In this document: positions 8,116-16,460 of the stretch, in pieces
Layout: each line of letters begins with the position of its first letter
Numbering within the stretch: position 1 is the stretch's first letter
From: Hyphomicrobiales bacterium
GTDB taxonomy: Bacteria; Pseudomonadota; Alphaproteobacteria; Rhizobiales; Rhizobiaceae
NCBI GenBank assembly: GCA_900466005.1
Contig: UEGQ01000014.1
Location: 38,219 to 102,218 of the forward strand
DNA: 64,000 bases
Direction of reading: 5' to 3'
Notes under the pieces: model-generated
The model's input: the letters and a program-made list of their open reading frames with translations, nothing else
Told to the model about the DNA's origin: nothing
The model's database searches: none
Translations under genes and position numbers: made by a program

Positions 8116-9327
8116 GTGCCTGAAACTCTCGCGTTTTTATTGGGCTTTTTTTTGCTGCTCGTCAATGCGGCCGACCTCCGGGCGCAGGATGGCGGCGCGG
8201 GAGCAGTGCCGACGGAGATCGGCATCGGATACCTGCGCGCCTACGAACCGCAACTGGCGCTGTCGGTCCTCGACATTCCTCCACGCGACGAGGGCGTGGC
8301 CGGCGCGAACGTCGCGATCAACGACAACAACACGACGGGCAAATTCCTCGGGCAGTCCTTCAGCCTCGATGTCGTTGAGGTCAAATTCGATGCGGATGTG
8401 GTAGCAGCGTTCAGGGAGATGCTCGCCCGCGGCGACAAGTTCGTGCTGACCGACGTCTCCGCAGCCCAATTGCTCTCGATCGCCGACCTCGCCCGCGACA
8501 ACGGTGTACTCCTCTTCAACGTCGGCGCGACCGATGACGTGTTGCGCGAGGAAGAATGCCGGTCGAACGTCTTCCACACCGCACCGACCCGCAGCATGCT
8601 GGCCGACGGTCTCGCGCAATATCTGGTATGGAAGCAGTGGCGGAGATGGGTGCTGCTTTACGGCTCGCACGAGCGCGACCAGCTTTATGCGGAAGCAATC
8701 CGCCGCGCCGCTGCACGCTTCGGAGCGACGATCGTGGAGGAGCGCTTGTACGAGGACACCGGCTCCGCCCGCCGCACCGACACGGGCGTCATCCAGGTGC
8801 AACGCCAGATGCCGGTCTTCACACAGAACCTGCCGGAACATGACGTCGTCATCGTCGCCGACGAGAGCGAAGTGTTCGGCAGCTACGTCCCGTACCGCAC
8901 CTGGACACCGCGCCCGGTCGCCGGCACCGCCGGGCTCATCCCCTCGAGCTGGCATCCGGCCAGCGAACAATGGGGCGGATCGCAGATCCAGAATCGCTTC
9001 TTCAAGGCTACCAGCAGGCGCATGCTGTCCAAGGACATGCAGGCATGGACAGCGGTGCGCATCCTCGGCGAAGCGGCGACCCGCACGCAAGGTAACGATC
9101 CCGAGAAAATCGAAGCCTTCATAAAGTCGGACGACTTCTCGATCGCCGCCTTCAAGGGGCAGAAAGTGACCTTCCGCACCTGGAACTGGCAATTGCGCCA
9201 GCCCATCCTGCTGGGCGACGGCCGCGGCGTCATCTCAACCTCCCCCCAGGAGGGCTTTCTCCATCAATTCTCGGAGCTCGACACGCTCGGCGTGGACCGG
9301 CCCGAAACCAAGTGCAAGCTGAAATAG
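8116..9327 (+). CDS. lutA: PQQ-associated ABC transporter substrate-binding protein (LutA/PedA1-like)
   Basis: A 403-residue exported protein. Starting at GTG 8116 (GGAG upstream), the first 24 residues form a signal peptide (hydrophobic LAFLLGFFLLLVNAADLRAQ). The mature part resembles periplasmic branched-chain-amino-acid-type binding proteins of the PQQ-dependent alcohol dehydrogenase ABC system: EIGIGYLRAYEP, DNGVLLFNVGATDDVLR, RSNVFHTAPTRSMLADGLAQYL and YGSHERDQLYAEAI. Homologues (LutA in Methylorubrum, PedA1 in Pseudomonas) belong to lanthanide-dependent alcohol oxidation and lanthanide uptake. An earlier TTG at 8026 would bury the signal peptide. It leads an operon of six genes. Confidence 0.85.
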   Translation: MPETLAFLLGFFLLLVNAADLRAQDGGAGAVPTEIGIGYLRAYEPQLALSVLDIPPRDEGVAGANVAINDNNTTGKFLGQSFSLDVVEVKFDADVVAAFREMLARGDKFVLTDVSAAQLLSIADLARDNGVLLFNVGATDDVLREEECRSNVFHTAPTRSMLADGLAQYLVWKQWRRWVLLYGSHERDQLYAEAIRRAAARFGATIVEERLYEDTGSARRTDTGVIQVQRQMPVFTQNLPEHDVVIVADESEVFGSYVPYRTWTPRPVAGTAGLIPSSWHPASEQWGGSQIQNRFFKATSRRMLSKDMQAWTAVRILGEAATRTQGNDPEKIEAFIKSDDFSIAAFKGQKVTFRTWNWQLRQPILLGDGRGVISTSPQEGFLHQFSELDTLGVDRPETKCKLK

Positions 9328-9345
9328 AAAGAGTGGGAGGAGAGA

Positions 9346-10320
9346 ATGCAGCGACTTCTCAGGCAGCTCTATTGCGCCGCCGTGGCGACGGTCATCGCCG
9401 AGCCCGCTTGGGCGAATGCGGTCTACGTGTCCAATGAAAAAGACAACACGGTAACCATCGTCGACTCCGACACGATGGAGCCGGTCAAGACAATCAATGT
9501 CGGGCAGCGCCCCCGCGGCATCACCGTCTCCCGCGACGGCAAGTTTCTCTACGTCTGTGCCAGCGACGACGATACCGTCGAGATCATCGACACGGCGACC
9601 CACGAGATTGTCGGCAGCCTGCCGTCCGGTCCGGACCCGGAGCTCTTCGTTCTTTCCCCCGACGGCAAGACGCTCTACGTCGCAAATGAGGACGACAACC
9701 TCGTCACCGTCATCGACGTCGAGCAGAAGCGTGTTCTTGCAGAAATCCCGGTCGGCGTGGAACCCGAAGGCATGGGCATAAGCCCCGACGGCAAGACCAT
9801 GGTGAACACGTCGGAAACGACCAACATGGCGCATTTCATCGACACGGCGAGCCATGAAATCGTCGCGAACGTGTTGGTCGATGCGCGTCCGCGCTTCGCA
9901 GCGTTCAAGCCGGACGGCTCGGAGGTCTGGGTGAGCTCGGAAATCGGCGGCACGGTCTCGGTGATCGACAATGCCACCCGTGAAGTGAAGCATAAGATCA
10001 GCTTCGAGGTACAGGGCCTGCGCTCCGAGGCGATCCAGCCGGTCGGGGTGCGCATCACCGCCGACGGCAAGAAGGCCTACGTGGCGCTCGGTCCGGCCAA
10101 TCGGGTCGCTGTCGTCAATACCGAAACCTACGAGGTCGAGAAATATGTCCTGGTCGGCCAGCGCGTCTGGCAACTCGCCTTCACCCCGGACGGCAAGCAC
10201 GTCATCAGCACGAATGGCCTTTCGAACGACATTACCTTCATCGACACGCAATCCGACGAGCCGGTGAAATCGGTGACCGTCGGAGCTCTGCCCTGGGGCG
10301 TGACGGTGGCACCGAACTGA
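9346..10320 (+). CDS. PQQ-dependent catabolism-associated YVTN beta-propeller protein
   Basis: A 324-residue periplasmic beta-propeller. After a signal peptide (cleavage near WANA, residue 24) there are about seven YVTN-type blades, each with a YVSNEKDNTVTIVD / VGQRPRGITVSRDGKFLYV pattern spaced about 40 residues apart. Proteins of this family accompany PQQ-dependent dehydrogenases and the Lut/Ped ABC transporters; a metal- or partner-binding role is suspected but unproven. The ATG at 9346 has GGGAGGAGAGA directly upstream, and the gap from lutA is 18 bases, so they are co-transcribed. Confidence 0.85.
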   Translation: MQRLLRQLYCAAVATVIAEPAWANAVYVSNEKDNTVTIVDSDTMEPVKTINVGQRPRGITVSRDGKFLYVCASDDDTVEIIDTATHEIVGSLPSGPDPELFVLSPDGKTLYVANEDDNLVTVIDVEQKRVLAEIPVGVEPEGMGISPDGKTMVNTSETTNMAHFIDTASHEIVANVLVDARPRFAAFKPDGSEVWVSSEIGGTVSVIDNATREVKHKISFEVQGLRSEAIQPVGVRITADGKKAYVALGPANRVAVVNTETYEVEKYVLVGQRVWQLAFTPDGKHVISTNGLSNDITFIDTQSDEPVKSVTVGALPWGVTVAPN

Positions 10321-10347
10321 CCTACAACGGAAAACCAGGAGGAACGA

Positions 10348-10803
10348 ATGTCAAAGCTCAAGCTCGTCGCATACGCAGCCATCATCAGCCTGCTTTCAAT
10401 TCAGCCTCATGCCGCCGCCCAGGAGGACGATGACAACGACGAACCGAAGGTCACGCGAGCGAGCAAGAATGTTCCGGAGCTGATCCTCGGCTCGAAAGAC
10501 GACAGCTACGCCGTCAACCAGAAGGACTTCGAACTGGTCGCGGGCCAGGGCTATCGTTGGAAGATCACGTCGGCGGCCGGCCTCGAATACAAGTTTGCGA
10601 CTGATCTCTTCCGGAACGTCTGGATGAACCAGATCGTGATCGACGACCTCGAGGTCCACATGAATGGCGCACCGGCCTGGCTTGAATTCGACGCCGAGGG
10701 AACGATCAACGTGCAGTTCACCACCGTCCGGCCGGGAGAATACACCTGGTCGGTGCCTGACCTCGCGGACAAAGGAATGACGGGCAAGATCATCATCAAG
10801 TAA
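10348..10803 (+). CDS. Small exported cupredoxin-like protein lacking the copper ligands
   Basis: A 151-residue protein with a signal peptide (MSKLKLVAYAAIISLLSIQ, cleavage after AAA near residue 24) and an acidic start to the mature chain (EDDDNDEP). The last 60 residues read like a cupredoxin C-terminus: VRPGEYTWSVPDLADKGMTGKIIIK occupies the place of the usual copper loop, but the Cys and His ligands are absent and only a Met remains. It is 27 bases after the propeller gene and before the ABC ATPase gene, so a periplasmic part in the transport or electron path is likely. No function can be assigned from sequence. Confidence 0.7.
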   Translation: MSKLKLVAYAAIISLLSIQPHAAAQEDDDNDEPKVTRASKNVPELILGSKDDSYAVNQKDFELVAGQGYRWKITSAAGLEYKFATDLFRNVWMNQIVIDDLEVHMNGAPAWLEFDAEGTINVQFTTVRPGEYTWSVPDLADKGMTGKIIIK

Positions 10804-10869
10804 CCGCCCACTTTCCGTGCAACACAGGAGCGGATGGCTGCATGCCGCCATCCGCCGGAGGCGGAGCCC

Positions 10870-11682
10870 ATGACGATCAAAGCCGGATTGCCCGAAGACA
10901 CGAACCCCAACCCGAAGGAAAATGCGGTCGAACCGCCGCTGCGACTGACATCCGTCAGCTACAGCTATGGCAGCCGAAAAGTGCTCGACGACGTCTCCTT
11001 TTCGATCGAGGCCGGCCGGTTTGCGGTGCTGCTCGGTCTCAACGGCGCCGGCAAGACCACACTCTTTTCATTGATCAGTCACCTCTTTTCGCCACAGACC
11101 GGCACGATCCGCATCTTTGGTCACGACATACGTCGCAAGGCCGGAAGCGCGCTTCGCCAGCTCGGCATCGTCTTCCAGGCCCGGACCCTAGATCTCGATC
11201 TCACCGTCCAGCAGAACCTCGCCTACCACGCCTCTCTCCACGGAATCGGCACGGGCACGGCGCGCGATCGTATCCGGGAACTGCTCGCTTCGATCGACAT
11301 GGAGGACCGGCTGCACGACAAGGCGCGCAGCCTCTCCGGAGGACAGATGCGGCGCGTTGAAATCGTCCGCGCGCTCCTTCACCGCCCGTCACTGCTGCTG
11401 CTGGACGAGGCGACCGTCGGGCTCGACATCAAGTCTAGGGCGGCGATCCTCGCCGATATCCGGCACCTCGTCGCACAGGAAGGCATCAGCGTCCTCTGGG
11501 CGACCCACCTGATCGATGAAGTCAACCAGGCGGACCAGGTTGTGGTTCTGAACATCGGAAAGGTCGTCGCCGACGGTGCCGTGGCGGACGTGATCCGACA
11601 AACCGGTTCCACGACGCTCCATCAGGCATTCTCCAAGCTCACAGGCATCGTGGACATTCGAGCCGGAGGTACACGGCCATGA
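10870..11682 (+). CDS. lutE: ABC transporter ATP-binding protein of PQQ/lanthanide system (LutE-like)
   Basis: A 270-residue ATPase. Visible motifs are Walker A GLNGAGKTT, Q-loop IVFQARTLD, signature LSGGQMRRVEIVRAL, Walker B LLLLDEATVGLD and H-loop WATHLIDE. It is of the ABC-2/drug-exporter-like class that the PQQ-associated system uses. The ATG at 10870 is preceded by GGAGG; an in-frame ATG at 10834, also with AGGAG, would add 12 residues, so the start is not certain. The stop overlaps the permease start (ATGA). With the permease it would power movement linked to the periplasmic binding protein LutA. Confidence 0.88.
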   Translation: MTIKAGLPEDTNPNPKENAVEPPLRLTSVSYSYGSRKVLDDVSFSIEAGRFAVLLGLNGAGKTTLFSLISHLFSPQTGTIRIFGHDIRRKAGSALRQLGIVFQARTLDLDLTVQQNLAYHASLHGIGTGTARDRIRELLASIDMEDRLHDKARSLSGGQMRRVEIVRALLHRPSLLLLDEATVGLDIKSRAAILADIRHLVAQEGISVLWATHLIDEVNQADQVVVLNIGKVVADGAVADVIRQTGSTTLHQAFSKLTGIVDIRAGGTRP

Positions 11683-12551
11683 CCGATATCACGGGACACG
11701 ACGGCGCGATGTCACGCTGGGCACCTCGCGAACGCTTCGGGCTTCTGCAATACCTCGTCTGCCTGAATGGCATTCTGAAGCGCGAGGGGTTGCGCTACCT
11801 GAACCAGCGGGAACGCTTCGTCTCCTCGCTCGTGCGGCCCCTGCTCTGGCTGTTCATCTTCGCGGCAGGGTTTCGCCAGGTCCTCGGCGTCTCTATCATC
11901 CCGCCCTACAAGACCTACGTGCTGTATGAAGTCTACATCACGCCTGGGCTTTGCGGAATGATCCTGCTTTTCAGCGGCATGCAGTCTTCGCTGTCAATGG
12001 TCTACGACCGCGAGATGGGTAACATGCGAACCCTTCTGGTCAGCCCCTTCCCACGCTGGTTCCTGCTGGTTTCGAAGCTTCTTGCCGGCGTCGCGGTGTC
12101 GATCGTGCAAGTCTATGTCTTCCTTGCCATCGCCTGGTTCTGGGATGTGAAAGCGCCAGCCATCGGTTATCTTCTGGTGCTACCGGCACTCTTCCTGTCC
12201 GGGTTGATGCTGGGTGCTCTCGGGATGCTCCTGTCGTCCTTGATCCGGCAACTCGAGAACTTCGCCGGGATCATGAACTTCGTGATCTTCCCGATGTATT
12301 TTGCATCCTCCGCGCTCTATCCGCTGTGGCGTGTGCAGGAAGCATCTCCCCTGCTCTATCGGATCTGCCTGATTAACCCGTTCACCTATGCCGTCGAACT
12401 GGTGCGTTTCGCCTTCTATGGCCAGATCGAATGGACATCGCTTCTGGTGGTCGCTGCCTTCACGTTTCTGTTCCTGGCAGGCGCCATTCTCGCCTACAAT
12501 CCGAGCCTGGGCCTCACGACCCGCAAGCAAGACACGGGAGGAAACACATGA
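11679..12551 (+). CDS. lutF: ABC-2 type permease of PQQ/lanthanide system (LutF-like)
   Basis: A 290-residue integral membrane protein with about six hydrophobic segments (for example VRPLLWLFIFAAGF, GMILLFSGMQSSLS, LLVLPALFLSGLMLGALGMLL and LLVVAAFTFLFLAGAILAY). The NMRTLLVSPFPRWFLL region matches the coupling segment of ABC-2 permeases. It overlaps both the ATPase gene before it and the exported protein after it by four bases, so the three are coupled. ABC-2 permeases often export, so the direction of transport in the lanthanide system remains open. Confidence 0.87.
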   Translation: MTDITGHDGAMSRWAPRERFGLLQYLVCLNGILKREGLRYLNQRERFVSSLVRPLLWLFIFAAGFRQVLGVSIIPPYKTYVLYEVYITPGLCGMILLFSGMQSSLSMVYDREMGNMRTLLVSPFPRWFLLVSKLLAGVAVSIVQVYVFLAIAWFWDVKAPAIGYLLVLPALFLSGLMLGALGMLLSSLIRQLENFAGIMNFVIFPMYFASSALYPLWRVQEASPLLYRICLINPFTYAVELVRFAFYGQIEWTSLLVVAAFTFLFLAGAILAYNPSLGLTTRKQDTGGNT

Positions 12552-13171
12552 GGAGACCGATCATCGTCGTGGCTGCCGCCGGCATCGGCATGTTGCCGGG
12601 GTTGGCCATCGGCGCCACCAACACGGATCCGGATTGGCCCTGCGTCCAGCGCAAGGTACCGGAGTTGTCCGTCGCACAGGTATGGAACGGAGACGCCCTT
12701 CCGGACAACGCCAAAGACTGGAGCAAGGATCCGGCCGTCGAGCAACTGGTCGACGAACTGTCAGCGCGGCGAGTTCCGATGGACACCGCCCGGAAACAAC
12801 TCGAGACATTCGTCGCGACACTGCCCGCCGACCAGACGGACGAGAAGCTTGCGCAGGTTTTCGTGGGCCTGTTCGAAAAGCTCAACCGGGAACGCGAGCA
12901 GGTCATCTCCGGTATCGCCCGCTATGCCGGCAAACAGCGGCAACTGGCGGCCGATCTCCGCAAGAAGGCATCGGATGTCGACAAGCTGAGGCGCGATGCG
13001 AATGCCGACCCGACAGAGCTCGAGAAGCAGAGCGATCAGTTGAAGTGGGAAACACGCGTCTTCGAAGAGCGCGTCCAGTCGCTTAGCTACGTCTGCGAGG
13101 TGCCCACGATCATCGAGCAGAGGCTCTACGGCCTGTCAAAACTCATCGGCCAACTCATGCCGAAGAGCTGA
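12548..13171 (+). CDS. Exported protein of unknown function at end of Lut-like operon
   Basis: A 207-residue protein beginning at an ATG that overlaps the permease stop. A signal peptide (RRPIIVVAAAGIGMLPGLAIGA) is followed by a mature chain starting TNTDPDWPCVQRKVPELSVAQVW. The middle (residues about 95-180) is highly charged and probably helical or coiled coil, ending at a second cysteine (SYVCEVPTIIEQ). Two cysteines far apart could form a disulfide. No recognised catalytic motif. Its 3' end overlaps the 3' end of pqqE on the other strand by 36 bases. Confidence 0.75.
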   Translation: MRRPIIVVAAAGIGMLPGLAIGATNTDPDWPCVQRKVPELSVAQVWNGDALPDNAKDWSKDPAVEQLVDELSARRVPMDTARKQLETFVATLPADQTDEKLAQVFVGLFEKLNREREQVISGIARYAGKQRQLAADLRKKASDVDKLRRDANADPTELEKQSDQLKWETRVFEERVQSLSYVCEVPTIIEQRLYGLSKLIGQLMPKS

Positions 13172-14263
13172 CGGAGCGACACGTCCGATGCGCCTGTACT
13201 GGAACCCCTGTGCGACACCGTTTCTCTTCTCTGCGAGCTCCACAATGCGATGATGAAATGGTGACTTGATGCAGGCCGGATCGGTGGCGGACGCATTGCC
13301 GGCGATCGCCAGGGCCTGACAGCGACAGCCGCCCCAGTCGACCTCCCGGCGATCGCAGCTGCGGCACGGCTCCGGCATCCAGTCCGTGCCCCGGAAGGCA
13401 TTGAAGGCGTCGGATCGATACCAGATATCCGTAAGTGTTCGGCGGCCAAACCGATCGAAGCTCAGGGACGGGATGGTGGCAGCCGCATGGCACGGCAGCA
13501 CCGTGCCGTCGGGGGCGACCACGAGAGCATCCCTCGCCCAGCCGCCCATGCAGGGCTTGGGATAAACAGCGAAGTAATCGGGCGTCACAAAATCGATTGC
13601 CATCACGCCGTGCAGCCGCTCCTGTGCCGCTTCGACGATCTCGACCTGTCGTTCGACATCCGCCCTGTCCGGCATCAGCGCGTCACGGTTGAGAAGGGCC
13701 CAGCCTGCGTATTGTACATTGGCGATCTCGAGCCGTTCGGCCCCGAGCGACAGCGCAAGTTCGATGAAGGCCGGTACCTCGTCCATGTTGTGCCGGTGGA
13801 TGGGCGCGTTGATCGTGAGCGGAAGGCCGGCGGAACGCACCTGGCGAGCGGTCTCGAGCTTCTTTTCCTGCGCGCCTTTATGATTGCCGATCAGTTCGGT
13901 CGTGGCAGCATTCACGCCTTGAAAGCTCAACTGCACATGGTCGAGACCGACATCCGCCAATGCCTGGATGCGCCCCTCCGGGATGCCGACACCGGCAGTG
14001 ATGAGATTGGTGTAGATCCCACGACGAGCGAGACAGGAAATCAGTTCTTCGAGATCGGGGCGAAGCGTCGGCTCGCCGCCGGAGAGGTGAACCTGCAGGA
14101 CGCCGAGATCGGCCGCTTCCTCGAAAAGCGATCGCCAACCTTCCGTCGACAGTTCCCGATCAGCCTTCAGAAGCTCCAGCGGATTCGAACAATAGACGCA
14201 TTGCAACGGACATCGATACGTAAGCTCGGCCAGCATGCCGAGTGGCGGAAGAATCTCGCTCAT
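13136..14263 (-). CDS. pqqE: PQQ biosynthesis radical SAM enzyme PqqE
   Basis: A 375-residue radical SAM/SPASM enzyme that links Glu and Tyr side chains in the PqqA peptide, the first step of PQQ formation. The CxxxCxxC iron-sulfur site is C18-C22-C25 (CPLQCVYC), followed by LSGGEPTLRPD. The C-terminal SPASM cysteines are in CMGGW, VLPCHAA and CRSCDRREVDWGGCRC. The start at 14263 overlaps the end of pqqD; an upstream in-frame extension has no family match. Last gene of the xoxF-pqq run and convergent with the Lut-like operon. Confidence 0.97.
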   Translation of the reverse strand: MSEILPPLGMLAELTYRCPLQCVYCSNPLELLKADRELSTEGWRSLFEEAADLGVLQVHLSGGEPTLRPDLEELISCLARRGIYTNLITAGVGIPEGRIQALADVGLDHVQLSFQGVNAATTELIGNHKGAQEKKLETARQVRSAGLPLTINAPIHRHNMDEVPAFIELALSLGAERLEIANVQYAGWALLNRDALMPDRADVERQVEIVEAAQERLHGVMAIDFVTPDYFAVYPKPCMGGWARDALVVAPDGTVLPCHAAATIPSLSFDRFGRRTLTDIWYRSDAFNAFRGTDWMPEPCRSCDRREVDWGGCRCQALAIAGNASATDPACIKSPFHHRIVELAEKRNGVAQGFQYRRIGRVAPSALRHELADEF

Positions 14264-14556
14264 AACGCCACCACCAGCCTGTCCGCCCACTCCTGAAGGA
14301 AGGTCTCCACGTCCGCCGCTATCTCCTCTGCCGGGGTTTCGTATTGCTCGGCCAGACATTCAATGATCTTCCGAGGAGACCGCTGTCCATTGCACAGCCG
14401 CAGAATCTCGAGACTGACTTCGTTCGGCCAATAGACCCGCTCCGGCGCCAGCAGTGCCCAGGCGTCCCGCACTGGATCGAATTGCAGCCGGCAGTACCGT
14501 TTCAGCATCGGCCTGGATGAAAGCGAGAGAACTGCGCGCTCCCTGACGAGGGTCAT
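14260..14556 (-). CDS. pqqD: PQQ biosynthesis peptide chaperone PqqD
   Basis: A 98-residue RiPP recognition element that binds the PqqA peptide and presents it to PqqE. Family features include RPMLKRYCRLQFDPVRDAWALLAPERV near the N-terminus and EILRLCNGQRSPRKIIECLAEQY in the middle. Its ATG shares a base with the stop of pqqC (TAATG) and its own stop overlaps pqqE, so C, D and E are tightly coupled. Length is normal for the family. Confidence 0.96.
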   Translation of the reverse strand: MTLVRERAVLSLSSRPMLKRYCRLQFDPVRDAWALLAPERVYWPNEVSLEILRLCNGQRSPRKIIECLAEQYETPAEEIAADVETFLQEWADRLVVAL

Positions 14557-15311
14557 TATGCCGCCCCCGGATCAAAAGCGCCGGGCGGAATGTGCCCGCT
14601 CTCGCCATACGCGTGTTCGAGCGCGTCCAGCATCGACCAGAGCACATCGCACTTGAAGACAAGGGCATCGATGACGGTCTGTTGCTTCTGCGGCGTGTCG
14701 GCATGCTTCAAGACATAGGCCAGCGCGAATTCCGCATCTCTTGATGCCTGGACCGGCCGGGGCTTGAAGTAGGCGAGGATATCCTCGGTTACATAATCGT
14801 ATTTGGCGAGCATGGCTGGCACACGCTCGCCTATGATCACCGGTGAGAACAGTTCGGTCAACGACGAGGCGACCGCTTCCAGAAGACTGCGCTCGGTACA
14901 GAACGAAAGATAGGCTCCGACTGCGAAACGGGTCGCCGGAAGCGCCAGACGCTCGCTCTTGACCATATCCTCCTCGAGGCCGAGACCTGTTGCCAGCTTC
15001 ACCCAGCGGGCGATACCGCCGTCCCAGCCGTTGGTGCCGTCATGATCCTCGATGCGCTTGCGCCATTCGGCACGGAAGGCCGGATCCTCCGCCCGCGCCA
15101 GGATCATCGCATCCTTCCTCGGAATGACCGCTTGATAGCAATAGCGGTTCAGCGCCCAGGCCTGGAGCTGGCCCTTGCTCAGTGTCCCCGACACCATCTT
15201 GTGGTGCAGCGGATGACGATTGTGATAGCGCGCCGCTCCCACCTCGCGCAGGAGGGCTTCGAGCGCGCCCGGCGTCAGTCCGTTCTTTGCAGCACTGGAA
15301 AACTTGGTCAT
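14556..15311 (-). CDS. pqqC: Pyrroloquinoline-quinone synthase PqqC
   Basis: A 251-residue all-helical oxidase that performs the final ring closure and eight-electron oxidation to PQQ without a metal. The characteristic RYHNRHPLHHKMVSGTLSKG and LNRYCYQAVIPRKDAMILA segments near the N-terminus contain conserved active-site His, Tyr and Arg residues. The start ATG at 15311 overlaps the stop of pqqB (ATGA). Normal length. Confidence 0.97.
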   Translation of the reverse strand: MTKFSSAAKNGLTPGALEALLREVGAARYHNRHPLHHKMVSGTLSKGQLQAWALNRYCYQAVIPRKDAMILARAEDPAFRAEWRKRIEDHDGTNGWDGGIARWVKLATGLGLEEDMVKSERLALPATRFAVGAYLSFCTERSLLEAVASSLTELFSPVIIGERVPAMLAKYDYVTEDILAYFKPRPVQASRDAEFALAYVLKHADTPQKQQTVIDALVFKCDVLWSMLDALEHAYGESGHIPPGAFDPGAA

Positions 15312-16246
15312 AGTCTGATCTCCATCCCGTCATGGCCGATTTCCCAACCGTTCGCCCGGACAGCACGATGCTCGGGGGAGCACTCGTCGAGGATCGGATT
15401 GGTATTGTTGATATGCACGTAGACGCGCCGCCCAACCGGCACGTCGGCGAGCAATGCCATCGAGCCCTGCGGCCCAGATATCTGTAAATGGCCCATGCGT
15501 TTTCCGGTCTTGGGTCCGACACCGGCGGCGGGCATCTCGTCGTCGGTGAAGACCGTCCCGTCAAAGAACAGGCAGGCGGCACCGGCCAAACGGGTCTTGA
15601 GACTGCCGTCGACCGCCGCGCAGCCGGGAATATAGAATGCCGACGACGCGGCATCCGGTTCGAAGATACGCAAGCCGACGGTATCCCCGTCTTCGGTGCC
15701 GAAGCCATCATCGGCGCGGTCGACATCCTCAAGAAAGAGGGCGATCTTGCCGGGAACGGAAAACGTCTCGACCATGATCCCGGTCGGCCGTCCGTCGCTG
15801 TCGGCAATCGGGATCACGCCCTCCAGGGGAAGAGAGCGCCGCTCCACGTATTGCGGATCTAGAACATTGAAGATCGTATTCTGTTCGAGGACCTCGAGGA
15901 CACGCTGGGTCGCGTAGATCACGAAGCGCTCGCGCTCCCTGAGGCTCAGGAGGCCGGCGATATGATCGACATCCGCATTCGTCAGCACGACGGCGCGAAT
16001 GGGTGTCGCCCGCAGGGGCCCCTCCGGCGGCGGCTGCAATTCCGGTGTTGCGGCGATCTGGGAACGGATGTCCGGCGAGGCGTTGAACAGCACCCAGTCC
16101 CGCCCGTTCGCACACGCTGCGAGACTCGACTGGGTTCGGGGGCGAAATCCTTCTTCCCCCCTTCGAACCGCTCGGCTGAGCCGATAGTTGCAATTCCACT
16201 GCGGAAACCCTCCGCCTGCGGCAGACCCCAGGACATTCAACAACAT
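15308..16246 (-). CDS. pqqB: PQQ biosynthesis protein PqqB
   Basis: A 312-residue metallo-beta-lactamase-fold protein that hydroxylates the peptide-derived Tyr intermediate in PQQ synthesis. It starts with the family signature MLLNVLGSAAGGGFPQWNC, and TNADVDHIAGLLSLRE holds the metal-site Asp and His. The ATG at 16246 is preceded by GGAGG 12 bases upstream; longer frames toward pqqA run into the intergenic hairpin. It is separated from pqqA by 71 bases that include this hairpin. Confidence 0.96.
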   Translation of the reverse strand: MLLNVLGSAAGGGFPQWNCNYRLSRAVRRGEEGFRPRTQSSLAACANGRDWVLFNASPDIRSQIAATPELQPPPEGPLRATPIRAVVLTNADVDHIAGLLSLRERERFVIYATQRVLEVLEQNTIFNVLDPQYVERRSLPLEGVIPIADSDGRPTGIMVETFSVPGKIALFLEDVDRADDGFGTEDGDTVGLRIFEPDAASSAFYIPGCAAVDGSLKTRLAGAACLFFDGTVFTDDEMPAAGVGPKTGKRMGHLQISGPQGSMALLADVPVGRRVYVHINNTNPILDECSPEHRAVRANGWEIGHDGMEIRL

Positions 16247-16280
16247 ACGACCGATCGTCCTCCAGCGATGCATCGAGGGA

Positions 16281-16309
16281 GCCGCCCCGTCCGACACGGG
16301 CGGGGCGGC
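16281..16309 (-). terminator. Hairpin between pqqA and pqqB
   Basis: Inverted repeat GCCGCCCC (16281-16288) and GGGGCGGC (16302-16309) with a nested CCCGT/ACGGG pair. It lies ten bases after the pqqA stop and before pqqB. There is no T tract, so it is more likely an attenuator or mRNA-stabilising structure that keeps the peptide gene expressed above the enzyme genes. Confidence 0.6.
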
Positions 16310-16317
16310 CGAGTGGC

Positions 16318-16407
16318 CTATTTCTTCAGCTGTGCCGGGAAATAGCGAGACATCTCCATGCCCGCGGCAACAGTGCACATGGTCGGTTTCGTCCAGGTTT
16401 TCTTCAT
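16318..16407 (-). CDS. pqqA: PQQ precursor peptide PqqA
   Basis: A 29-residue peptide, the ribosomal precursor of PQQ. The conserved ExxxY pair, Glu18 and Tyr22 in AAGMEMSRYF, supplies all the atoms of the cofactor. The ATG at 16407 is preceded by AAGGAGGAG at good spacing. It sits 53 bases downstream of the CxxxCW gene; that gap carries a small perfect hairpin (AAGACC 16426-16431 / GGTCTT 16438-16443), and pqqA is probably part of the xoxF transcript or has its own weak promoter there. Confidence 0.95.
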   Translation of the reverse strand: MKKTWTKPTMCTVAAGMEMSRYFPAQLKK

Positions 16408-16460
16408 CAGCTCCTCCTTCTCTCTAAGACCGCAAGTGGTCTTGCTGGGCATCATACGCC

